A stretch of 64,000 bases of DNA from Enterococcus pallens ATCC BAA-351 (GTDB taxonomy: Bacteria > Bacillota > Bacilli > Lactobacillales > Enterococcaceae), in the NCBI RefSeq assembly GCF_000407485.1, contig NZ_ASWD01000009.1, forward strand, positions 1-64,000, read 5' to 3'. The notes beneath the pieces were generated by a model, which was not told where the DNA came from, did not search any database, and saw nothing but the letters and a program-made list of their open reading frames with translations. The position numbers were made by a program, and so were the translations under genes. Positions 25,235-32,479 of this stretch are shown here, one piece after another (position 1 is the first letter of the stretch; each line of letters begins with the position of its first letter).

Positions 25235-26815
25235 CTATCGACTTAGTATCCATGAGTCTTGTTTCTTCGCTTCCAATGTATGATCCGTCTGATATTTCAC
25301 ACGATCTTCCTTATCGACTGCCTGGAACCCATAGTTTTTAACTAAAAAAGCGGCCTCTTCAGGAGAGTCCGCTTCAAAAAATGGTTCATGAAATTGTGAG
25401 TCTTGAGAAACCGCAACATACTTATTTCGTTCCTCATCTTTGTGGATCTTCATTTGTTCCTTGCCATTTCGCTCATACACTGTTTCAAGTAATCGAGATT
25501 CTAGTCGCACAAAAACCCTATAGCGGAGAGAATCATTCCAATCCTTAATGAGAGCGTCTGTTGGCCGATAACCAAGATTGCGATAGTCCTCATAGTAACT
25601 ACTTACTTTTTGGTGCAGACCGTGCAACTCAATAGGATCTATACCTTCATTGATCCGGAATAATTTTTGAAAATCATACTCTTCGGAAGCCATTTCAGTA
25701 CTGCTTAATTGTTCTGCAACCTTCTTACTTTCCAAGAAAAGGTCAAAGTTATCACCAGAAAAATACTGATCTATATTCCAGGAGTTTGCTGTTTTCCCTT
25801 CAGCATCAAAATTCGTAAGTGCCTTGTGAGTGGCCGCAACCGCACGCCAGTCAACATTAAAAGCTTTGGCCGCCTCCTGATAAACGGGAATATTTTCTTT
25901 AGGAATATCCAGATCATGTGGAATCATTTTTTTGAAACGAATCTCTTGGCCAGTCTCATTAATCACATAAGAAAGTTTGGATAGATTGTCATAAAAACGG
26001 TGCCCTGCTCGATCATTGTCAACCCCAACATAGATCCCTTCATGAGGCAGAGAACCTTTAGAAAGATACATTTGATTGATAAATTTATAAATAGTCTGTT
26101 CTTTCAATCCTTCCATTTCCGCCAACATACAGTTTTCTAATTGCGGGTTCATTGACCAATAACTCAGGAGATCAACCGGTGACTCAAAAACATATAACTT
26201 ATTTGGTGTGCCAATAGTTAAGTTAAAACCGAAGTTTGCCTCACTATTTTTAGCAATTCCCTTAAAACGTCCACGTTTGAATTTTTCAGGATTGTATTCA
26301 GATCCAATCACAGACGCACCGACAGCTTTCCCCGTATCCGACCATACGAAGATACATTGCTTGTATTTATCCTCTTGAATAAATCCTTTCTCATGCAATG
26401 CAGCAATCAAAATAGGAGAAAGCTTTCGTTGATTTACCAAGTAATCAGTTACATGAGAAAAATCAGTGTTGTGTTCAAAATAGTATTGGAACGGCTCTTT
26501 TGGTTTCGCAATAGTTTCAGTCTTTTTGAGGCGTTCATGTTTTTCTTGAGTCAAATAATTTAACGCTTCTAAATGGCTCATATCATAAAACCTTGAAACA
26601 AAATCTACTACATCACCATTGACTACTTTTCCATTTTCAATTTGCGAGTTCCAATAAAAATGATTTTTCCTTTTGTCGATCATTAAACTGTCGTGTTCAA
26701 TTCCTTGTGCAAAATTCCTCATATCAATGTAATCCATACCTTGATCATCCATCACTGAAGTAATCGTAATTTTTTTCGCTTCAGCTAGTAGTTTTTGATA
26801 CTCATTTTTTTCCAT
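25235..26815 (-). CDS. Toprim/DUF3991 LtrC-like protein
   Basis: I use ATG 26815 (GGAGGTGAAGATT upstream) rather than the TTG at 26830, giving 526 residues. The first ~90 (SVMDDQGMDYIDM, HFYWNSQIE, GDVVDFVSRFY) match the DUF3991 zinc-finger-like or primase-associated region of LtrC-type plasmid proteins. Residues ~190-280 form a Toprim domain with the catalytic glutamate in LYVFESPVDLLSYW and the DxD in VGVDNDRAGHRFY. Toprim proteins of this kind may prime or process ssDNA after transfer. It ends 14 bases before the start of the methylase-helicase gene, so they are co-transcribed. Confidence 0.8.
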   Translation of the reverse strand: MEKNEYQKLLAEAKKITITSVMDDQGMDYIDMRNFAQGIEHDSLMIDKRKNHFYWNSQIENGKVVNGDVVDFVSRFYDMSHLEALNYLTQEKHERLKKTETIAKPKEPFQYYFEHNTDFSHVTDYLVNQRKLSPILIAALHEKGFIQEDKYKQCIFVWSDTGKAVGASVIGSEYNPEKFKRGRFKGIAKNSEANFGFNLTIGTPNKLYVFESPVDLLSYWSMNPQLENCMLAEMEGLKEQTIYKFINQMYLSKGSLPHEGIYVGVDNDRAGHRFYDNLSKLSYVINETGQEIRFKKMIPHDLDIPKENIPVYQEAAKAFNVDWRAVAATHKALTNFDAEGKTANSWNIDQYFSGDNFDLFLESKKVAEQLSSTEMASEEYDFQKLFRINEGIDPIELHGLHQKVSSYYEDYRNLGYRPTDALIKDWNDSLRYRVFVRLESRLLETVYERNGKEQMKIHKDEERNKYVAVSQDSQFHEPFFEADSPEEAAFLVKNYGFQAVDKEDRVKYQTDHTLEAKKQDSWILSR

Positions 26816-26834
26816 AATCTTCACCTCCAAAATA

Positions 26835-26867
26835 AAAAAGAAGCACTCTGAAATTTCAAAGCACCTC
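26835..26867 (-). terminator. hairpin between the 262-residue gene and ltrC-like gene
   Basis: On the minus strand GGTGCTTTGAAA pairs with TTTCAGAGTGCTT and is followed by six T. It lies between the stop at 26879 and the ltrC-like start at 26815, so it would limit expression of the downstream genes or mark a separate transcript. Confidence 0.6.
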
Positions 26868-26878
26868 TTTTACGTCAA

Positions 26879-27667
26879 TTAACGTTCAATTTGATAAGAC
26901 TGTGTCATTGTAGAATTTGCTGCATTTACATCCATTTCAATTTCTACTACAGGGAATTTTTTATCATTTTCTTGCTGCATATTTTCGCTTGTTACCTGGT
27001 TAAGAATCTGTGAACTTACCTGAGATTCTATATGATTTTTGAATTCTGAAAAGCTTTCAGTGAATAATTCCCAATAGTTAGTATCGTTGACTCTATATTC
27101 AATATATCCACTGGCCAGTGCATCGTATTGAACAATACTTTTTCCATCAGGTGACTCTAAATGACCACTCATATCATAATATTCGTGCCATTCCCATCCT
27201 GTTGGTAAAGATTCCGCTTGAAGTATAGTTGCTATTTCATGGTCGTAAGCTTGATCATTACCATGTATCCTATCATTCACTAAACTCGGTTGATCTAACG
27301 GCTGTTTATCACTATTTAACTCTTCAAATTTCTCGAATTCTTTTAGATTAGCTTCCCTTTCAGAATAAACACGCTCTAAACTCTCTCTTACTTCACCTAT
27401 TTTTTCATTAGAATAAAACGAAGCATTTGATAAAATTTCATACTTCTTTTCTAAATAGTCGACTCTAAGATTTATTCCTTCTAAATTAATACCAACTGAA
27501 TCTCTATTGGAAGTCCATTTTTCAAATTCGGAACTGTCAGTTGAAACAAAGTTTGAGGAGTCTAAGATCATTTGATCCATTTGCTCGATCTTCCCACTAT
27601 AAAAAAAACGAGTAACAGGATTTGAATTTGCTCGTTCATATTCTTGCCAAAACTTTTCATCAAGCAT
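26879..27667 (-). CDS. uncharacterised transfer-region protein with shared C-terminal motif
   Basis: This 262-residue acidic protein has an N-terminal helical half (EYERANSNPVTRFFY; VDYLEKKYEILSN) and a globular segment at ~150-210 (PTGWEWHEYYDMSGHLES, VQYDALASGYIEY) typical of small domains in polyvalent mobile-element proteins; I cannot name it. The last 24 residues begin PVVEIEMD, matching the tails of the neighbouring 149-residue protein and the methylase-helicase. Ribosome site AAGGGG. It lies in the DNA-processing block, between relaxase and ltrC-like gene. Transfer to the recipient is possible but unproven. Confidence 0.55.
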   Translation of the reverse strand: MLDEKFWQEYERANSNPVTRFFYSGKIEQMDQMILDSSNFVSTDSSEFEKWTSNRDSVGINLEGINLRVDYLEKKYEILSNASFYSNEKIGEVRESLERVYSEREANLKEFEKFEELNSDKQPLDQPSLVNDRIHGNDQAYDHEIATILQAESLPTGWEWHEYYDMSGHLESPDGKSIVQYDALASGYIEYRVNDTNYWELFTESFSEFKNHIESQVSSQILNQVTSENMQQENDKKFPVVEIEMDVNAANSTMTQSYQIER

Positions 27668-27697
27668 ATATATTTCCCCTTCTTAAATTATTACCAT

Positions 27698-28147
27698 CTA
27701 TTGGTTTAATTCCTGTGAATTAGCTTTGTTCGTTTGTTCATTTACAGTTCCCATGTCAATTTGTACAACAGGTGCTTTTAGCTGATTATTTTTAATAACT
27801 AATTCAAGATTTTTCGAATTCACTTTAAAGACTTCTCCTTCGAAAGAAATTTCAAAATCATCTTGAACATTTCCTTCATAGATCCGTTCGTCTTCTCCAG
27901 ACCAGTTATCTGTCCATTTCACAACATTTGAACCAACAATAAAATAATCCTGTTCGTGTTCCAAAGAAGATAAAACAAGCACTTTTTCATTCGCTTGGTG
28001 TTCTACGTCAAGTAGATCAAAAAAACGAGCGTCAGCGACAGTTAGCTCTGAATTCGGAATTTGAAATAATCCCTGCTCTTGTTTATTTACTGCAGCCACT
28101 AATTCCCCCATTGAATAGGTTGATTTGGGAATTGATTCTTTTACCAT
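27698..28147 (-). CDS. uncharacterised transfer-region protein with shared C-terminal motif
   Basis: This 149-residue acidic protein starts MVKESIPKSTYSMGELVAAV, has a mainly beta middle part (EKVLVLSSLEHEQDYFIVGS, DFEISFEGEVFKVNSK) and ends in a 24-residue tail beginning PVVQIDMG. The same motif stands 24-25 residues from the C-terminus in the 262-residue protein and the methylase-helicase. Ribosome site GAGGGTG. It follows the relaxase gene, from which it is separated by a terminator, so it may have its own promoter. No family is recognised. Confidence 0.55.
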   Translation of the reverse strand: MVKESIPKSTYSMGELVAAVNKQEQGLFQIPNSELTVADARFFDLLDVEHQANEKVLVLSSLEHEQDYFIVGSNVVKWTDNWSGEDERIYEGNVQDDFEISFEGEVFKVNSKNLELVIKNNQLKAPVVQIDMGTVNEQTNKANSQELNQ

Positions 28148-28170
28148 TTTTTCACCCTCTAAATTATTTT

Positions 28171-28198
28171 GAAAAAAAAAGCGTAAAATTTACGCTTC
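28171..28198 (-). terminator. terminator after relaxase gene
   Basis: AGCGTAAAATTTACGCT is a perfect palindrome, followed on the minus strand by nine T. It lies ten bases after the relaxase stop codon. Confidence 0.8.
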
Positions 28199-28206
28199 AA
28201 AGGTAT

Positions 28207-29448
28207 TTAACGTTCTAAACCTTGGTCATACTGCTCTCTTTCTCGCATATTTTTTAAATAGACTTGTTGATTTTTTATACTTTGAAAGTCTTTTTTTAGT
28301 GCCTTTTTTACTTTAGATAAGTCAGGTTTTGCTGAATGACCGCCCCCACTTTTTGATTGCTTAGAAAGCAACTTATTCCAATCAACAGAACCGTCTTTAA
28401 TCGGGATCGCATGTTCCGCCTTGTACTGATTGGACATTTCTTTGAGTAGGGAATTTCCCAAAAGAGAATACAGTTCCGCATTCTTATTGATTTTAAAATC
28501 ATTGGCTCGTTGATACTCTTTTGTCCCTTCACCATATAAGTTCATATAGAAAGCAGAATTTTCATCCAACAATCTCTGCAGCTCGGTGAACTCGCTTTTT
28601 TCATAGGTATTAAGATAGGTAGTAATGAAACGATCAATATCTGGACGTATGGAATTGATGGCATTCATGTTGTACTTCCATTTGCTACGATCTGGCGGTA
28701 AAGAGCGATAAATTTTATCGTATAAATAGGTCAATTCACTATCAGGTAGTTGCCGCATACTTCCTTTATGCTTTCCTAATTGGGTACGTATCATTGAAGA
28801 TATTTGAGCTAAAGGCTGGTCACGATCTAGCAGTTGACTCATAACCTGACTTCTAAAACGGTCTACATTTTTCTTTGAACGAAATCCTTTTCTCGCTTTG
28901 TAAGTCGTACCGTCTTTTCTGGTAAATGTGCCGTATTCACGAGTTGGTTCAGGTTCTACAATTGCAATATGGACATGGATATGATGAAGCTCGTTGTAAT
29001 GAATTGCCGCAGTCCATACAGCACTATTTTTTAACTTCTCGGCATTTAATTGTTCATTCATAGCCACTCTTATTGCGTTCATGATTTTTGGTTCATTTAA
29101 TCGGTCATTTTTAGGATCATACAGACCGACTTCTGTCAGCCAATCGGTATCAAAACTAACAACATCTTGCCACATCAATGAATCATTACTTTGTGCTTTA
29201 CGAAATAAATTCTTTACGGCCTGTCGCTCTTTGATTGTCAAATGATCCTTGTTGGCCGTAAACAGCCCTGATGACTTTTCTGGATCTTCCATATACTGAT
29301 TGTAGCCATCACTTTCCAGGATATTGTATTGGTGAAATTCCTTTGTACGTGTCGCCTCGTCACGATCAATGTAATTGATATACTTTTGGAATTTTTGATT
29401 GTTTGACATAACAAATTTCCACTTCATAACGAGCGCTGCTTTCACCAT
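28207..29448 (-). CDS. MobL-family conjugative relaxase
   Basis: This 413-residue protein starts VKAALVMKWKFVMSNNQKF then YINYIDRDEA, the N-terminal pattern of MobL-type (MOB) relaxases of Gram-positive plasmids. It carries the histidine cluster HHIHVHIAIV near residue 155, which forms the HUH metal site of rolling-circle relaxases. The nicking tyrosine is probably one of the N-terminal YINYI/YNQY tyrosines. Residues ~350-413 are basic coiled coil. It cleaves oriT and leads the strand through the coupling protein. The start abuts the upstream gene (stop at 29451). It forms an operon with the RHH protein and the oriT-like region. Confidence 0.85.
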   Translation of the reverse strand: MVKAALVMKWKFVMSNNQKFQKYINYIDRDEATRTKEFHQYNILESDGYNQYMEDPEKSSGLFTANKDHLTIKERQAVKNLFRKAQSNDSLMWQDVVSFDTDWLTEVGLYDPKNDRLNEPKIMNAIRVAMNEQLNAEKLKNSAVWTAAIHYNELHHIHVHIAIVEPEPTREYGTFTRKDGTTYKARKGFRSKKNVDRFRSQVMSQLLDRDQPLAQISSMIRTQLGKHKGSMRQLPDSELTYLYDKIYRSLPPDRSKWKYNMNAINSIRPDIDRFITTYLNTYEKSEFTELQRLLDENSAFYMNLYGEGTKEYQRANDFKINKNAELYSLLGNSLLKEMSNQYKAEHAIPIKDGSVDWNKLLSKQSKSGGGHSAKPDLSKVKKALKKDFQSIKNQQVYLKNMREREQYDQGLER

Positions 29449-29450
29449 AA

Positions 29451-29999
29451 TTAGTCAGTCCAATCTGCAAACGTTTCTCTATTATTGTCCGAGTCCAACT
29501 CACTAGATTCTTCTTTTTTCGGTAGGTTTTGAACTTGAGTCACCATAGATTTTTCATTTGCAACTGTCGTTACCGACTCACTTCTACTTCGTTTTTTCGC
29601 AGACAACTCTTTGTAATACTGGCCGACTTCGTGCATTGCTTTTTCCAATGGTGGTGTAACCAACTCACCCATTGATAAGTAACTGGTGACATTGTTATCA
29701 AAGTTGTAACTGTTCCATAAGTGAAGTAAGGTTCTAGCACTTTTCTCAGCGTCACCACTTCGCAGTAAAGTGAAATGAACTTCCTTTTGGATTTTGTCTA
29801 ATTGACCAGTTATTTCTTTTTGCATAGAGGCCATATTTTCAGCAATCGTTTTATACATTTCATGCTCACGAAATATTTGTTCCAGAGCTTGATAAGCTGG
29901 TCGACGTTTCCCATCAGATTTTTCCAAATAGGGAGCAAGGTATGCCCAACCGTAATCGGATTCTTCGGGTTCCCTTAGATTAACTTCCAATTTTTTCAC
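29451..29999 (-). CDS. relaxosome accessory protein
   Basis: This 182-residue protein starts with ribosome site GGAGGATTTTT inside the end of the RHH gene (overlap of one base) and ends three bases before the relaxase start. It has a helical central part (EHEMYKTIAENMASMQKEI) and an unstructured, acidic C-terminus. No family is recognised. Position between an RHH DNA-binding protein and the relaxase makes an accessory role in relaxosome assembly or relaxase-coupling-protein contact likely. Confidence 0.6.
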   Translation of the reverse strand: MKKLEVNLREPEESDYGWAYLAPYLEKSDGKRRPAYQALEQIFREHEMYKTIAENMASMQKEITGQLDKIQKEVHFTLLRSGDAEKSARTLLHLWNSYNFDNNVTSYLSMGELVTPPLEKAMHEVGQYYKELSAKKRSRSESVTTVANEKSMVTQVQNLPKKEESSELDSDNNRETFADWTD

Positions 30000-30256
30000 T
30001 AAAAATCCTCCTTCCGCAATTCAATAAATTCGTTCAATACTTTGGTGTTTTCGTTAAGCGCAAGAATCATATTTTGGGAAATCTCTTGTACCAGTATTTC
30101 GTATTTTTTGTTCAGTCCTTCAACCTCGGAATACATGACATGGTGCTCCAATAGTCGGCGGATATATTCTTCTCTGGACTGTGCATTTTGCTTCGCTAAC
30201 TCATCAAGAGCAGCGACTGTCTTTGCTGGTACATTTCTAATTAATATGCTACTCAA
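29999..30256 (-). CDS. ribbon-helix-helix oriT-binding accessory protein
   Basis: The frame is open from 30331, but that ATG lies inside an oriT hairpin. A TTG at 30256 with AAAGGA eight bases upstream gives the expected RHH start (SSILIRNVPAKTVAALDELA, then REEYIRRLLEHHV). The ~85-residue product has a RHH domain in its first 45 residues and a helical tail. RHH proteins of this type (MobC/CopG-like) bind repeats in oriT, help the relaxase melt the nick site and repress their own promoter. The inverted repeats directly upstream are likely targets. Confidence 0.7.
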   Translation of the reverse strand: MSSILIRNVPAKTVAALDELAKQNAQSREEYIRRLLEHHVMYSEVEGLNKKYEILVQEISQNMILALNENTKVLNEFIELRKEDF

Positions 30257-30279
30257 ATCATCAAATCCTTTATCAAAAT

Positions 30280-30616
30280 ATACAAAATAAGGTGTCCGAA
30301 CGTGTTCGGAGAACTTACAAATCCCTGACATTGTGAAACAATGGGAAGGGATTTTGTAAGAGCATAAGGGAAACCTGCTATCAAATATGATAGAAACCGC
30401 AGTGCGGTTTGGTTTTAGAGTGATATCAGAAAACTTTGTGAACCATGCTCCATAGCGGGTCTTGCAACCTACTGACCTGATTCCTTAGCGGGTCATTTCG
30501 TCCATACCAGACTCTGCAGCAGGTCAAAAAATTAAGAGAACGAAGTTCTTCAGACCAATTTAAGGAAAAATCTCTAAAATACCAGGTTCCCTAGCGGGTC
30601 TTTTTTTCAAGCACGT
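30280..30616. other. oriT-like region with nested inverted repeats and direct repeats
   Basis: The stretch between the RHH gene and the next transfer operon lacks genes but is densely structured: TCCGAAC-GT-GTTCGGA (30295-30310); CTTACAAATCCCT with AGGGATTTTGTAAG (30314-30360) enclosing CATTGT-GAA-ACAATG (30329-30343); AAACCGCA-G-TGCGGTTT (30394-30410); and TAGCGGGTC at 30453, 30486 and 30592 with the variant CAGCAGGTC at 30517. Long arms next to relaxase and RHH genes are the hallmark of an origin of transfer, with the nick usually just beside the large inverted repeat. The nick site itself cannot be read from sequence alone. Confidence 0.65.
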
Positions 30617-31432
30617 TTACGGATTTTGTAACGTTTGCTTCCGATCATTCAATTTATTCAGCTTTAAATTCAACTCACTATTGCTTTCTTTTAGGGTTTC
30701 TATTTCTTTTTCGGTTGAATCGATTTGCGATTTATTTTGTTCAATCGTTTGCTGTACTTCTTTTTGTTCTTTATCTGTTCTTTCTTCTAGTGAGGCTTCT
30801 AAATTTTCGTTCGTTTTTTCAATTTTCTTGATTGATTTACGATGGTTTGTTTCCTTTTTATCATTAGATTTTATTTCTTTTTGTATCTGATCAATCTCAA
30901 ATTTTACAGCGGTTAGTTCATAGGAATTTTTCGAACGATTTGGATTATATGGATCAGTGGTAGAAACTTCTTGTTTTACAAAATGAAGTTTCTGATTGTC
31001 ACCCATTGACTCTAAATCCATCTTTTTAGCATAAATAGCTACTGCTAGTTTTTCCCAAGAATCGGGTAAGTGTTTGATCTTAACGACATACAAATCTTCA
31101 TTAATTTTTTTGATTGAAGTATTATACTTTGTCTTATCCGTACGATTTGTTTTTGCAGATACTTTTAACTCATCAAGAACATTTGAGCTGTTGACTGGTG
31201 ATAAGAAGGAGAAAACTAAGGTCTCCTCCTTTGGATAATATTGTCTTTCAATTAAGGTAATGTTTCTCAAATTAGATGAAATTTCTTCCCCAATTTTAGT
31301 AGATTTAGCATTCACTTCTGGCTTAACTAAAAAGCTACTGCTAAAGAAAAAAAGAAAAATACCGACGATAGCTAAAACCATACGTTGGTATTTTTTTCGT
31401 TCATTTTTTTTTAGCGAAATTTTTACAGCCAC
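30617..31432 (-). CDS. membrane-anchored coiled-coil transfer protein
   Basis: This 271-residue protein starts at a GTG with GGAGGGG nine bases upstream. A hydrophobic helix at ~18-36 is followed by VNAKS, so it is either anchored or cleaved after the signal. Residues ~45-160 form a small beta-rich domain (LVFSFLSPVNSSNV, YVVKIKHLPDSWEKL), and ~170-268 a long coiled coil. It is the last gene of the T4SS operon next to oriT. No family is recognised. An extracellular scaffold function in the channel is inferred. Confidence 0.55.
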   Translation of the reverse strand: MAVKISLKKNERKKYQRMVLAIVGIFLFFFSSSFLVKPEVNAKSTKIGEEISSNLRNITLIERQYYPKEETLVFSFLSPVNSSNVLDELKVSAKTNRTDKTKYNTSIKKINEDLYVVKIKHLPDSWEKLAVAIYAKKMDLESMGDNQKLHFVKQEVSTTDPYNPNRSKNSYELTAVKFEIDQIQKEIKSNDKKETNHRKSIKKIEKTNENLEASLEERTDKEQKEVQQTIEQNKSQIDSTEKEIETLKESNSELNLKLNKLNDRKQTLQNP

Positions 31433-31453
31433 TTAACTTTTCCCCTCCTTCTT

Positions 31454-31831
31454 TCAAAAATTTCTATCCAAAAACTGACGCAATTTTTCTTTATTTGATC
31501 CTGAATATTGGTTTCCTTTTCTAACAATTGTTGGGACACTTTTTAAGTTGTACATTTGAATATAGCGACGGTTTAACGGCTGATTCATGTTGACAAAAAT
31601 CAGGTCTCTATGGACTAAATTGTGATAATAGAGCAATGGAAAAACTGAGTGGCATTTGGGGCAATCGTCGCGATAAAACACGATTGTTTTTTCAGTTTGC
31701 GAACTCAGTTTTATCAGATTTGCTTCTTTTTCAAAGCTATTCATCTGAACAATTGACGTTCCAATTAGGCTAATAGATAACCCAATGAATAAGAGAATCT
31801 TCTTCCATTTTGCACCAATTATTTTTACCAT
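31454..31831 (-). CDS. membrane-anchored thioredoxin-like protein
   Basis: This 125-residue protein has an N-terminal membrane helix (~11-28) and a thioredoxin fold: VFYRDDCPKCHSVFPLL with the CPKC redox centre near residue 58, and the cis-proline loop KSVPTIVRKG. It would act on the outer face of the membrane, forming or isomerising disulphides in exported transfer proteins, like other T4SS-associated thioredoxin-like proteins. Ribosome site AAGGTG. It lies between the coiled-coil protein and the VirB8-like protein in the transfer operon. Confidence 0.75.
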   Translation of the reverse strand: MVKIIGAKWKKILLFIGLSISLIGTSIVQMNSFEKEANLIKLSSQTEKTIVFYRDDCPKCHSVFPLLYYHNLVHRDLIFVNMNQPLNRRYIQMYNLKSVPTIVRKGNQYSGSNKEKLRQFLDRNF

Positions 31832-31863
31832 TTACACACCTTATCTCATCACTATTTTTGTCT

Positions 31864-32478
31864 TTAAGGAATCATTACTTGCCCAATATTTTTAACTTCT
31901 GTCACTTGTTTTAATGTAGGATCAAAAACGATTTTATACATAAATTCACTTTCTTGCTTTTCACTACCTGCAATCGAAAGAGAATATTTTACTAACACCA
32001 TTGCCGTAAGATTCATTTCATCAGAGGACATTCGATAAACTTCTGGATCGCCTTCTAATTTAGAAACTGTCGTAACTGTTGTTGTTAGTTTTTCGGGGTC
32101 TTTTGAAAAAAGAGCATCTAGTGTCGAGGAATTCGCATAAGGTTTTGCCTTTTCTTTTCTTGCTGCGACACTATCAGATTTCTTTTCCGTATCATAGTTA
32201 TAAACAGCCTTAAACAATTCATTCGTAGTGGTTAATAGTGACTCATTAGCTGAACCATTTTTTTCTTTATTCAACGTATCATACTGTTCAGATAATTGAG
32301 TATATTGGATTGATAGCTTTGTATCTTTCGCTTTCAAACTTGCATTTTCTTGTTTCAATTCTTTGATAGTTTGAACTTTTTTTTGGCTATCATTTACCCA
32401 TGAAAATGCACTAATGAGTAAAAATATCGAAAGAAATAGTGCTCCAATTTTCTTCATCCTATTGGGAATATATTCCAT
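31864..32478 (-). CDS. VirB8/TcpC-like channel protein
   Basis: I place the start at ATG 32478, with AAGGGG nine bases upstream, overlapping the end of the hydrolase gene; a start further upstream would lack a ribosome site. The ~204-residue product has a membrane helix at ~11-28, a coiled segment (ELKQENASLKAKDTKL), and a C-terminal ~100-residue domain (LTTTNELFKAVYNYD ending QVTEVKNIGQVMIP) with the size and order of the NTF2-like periplasmic domain of VirB8/TcpC proteins. It probably forms part of the transfer channel outside the membrane. The family call is by layout, not by clear motif. Confidence 0.55.
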   Translation of the reverse strand: MEYIPNRMKKIGALFLSIFLLISAFSWVNDSQKKVQTIKELKQENASLKAKDTKLSIQYTQLSEQYDTLNKEKNGSANESLLTTTNELFKAVYNYDTEKKSDSVAARKEKAKPYANSSTLDALFSKDPEKLTTTVTTVSKLEGDPEVYRMSSDEMNLTAMVLVKYSLSIAGSEKQESEFMYKIVFDPTLKQVTEVKNIGQVMIP

Positions 32479-32479
32479 C

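Noticed and set aside
30257-30331. N-terminal extension of the RHH protein from the ATG at 30331
   Set aside because: The extension is encoded by oriT inverted repeats and lacks a ribosome site; TTG 30256 has one and gives the usual RHH start.
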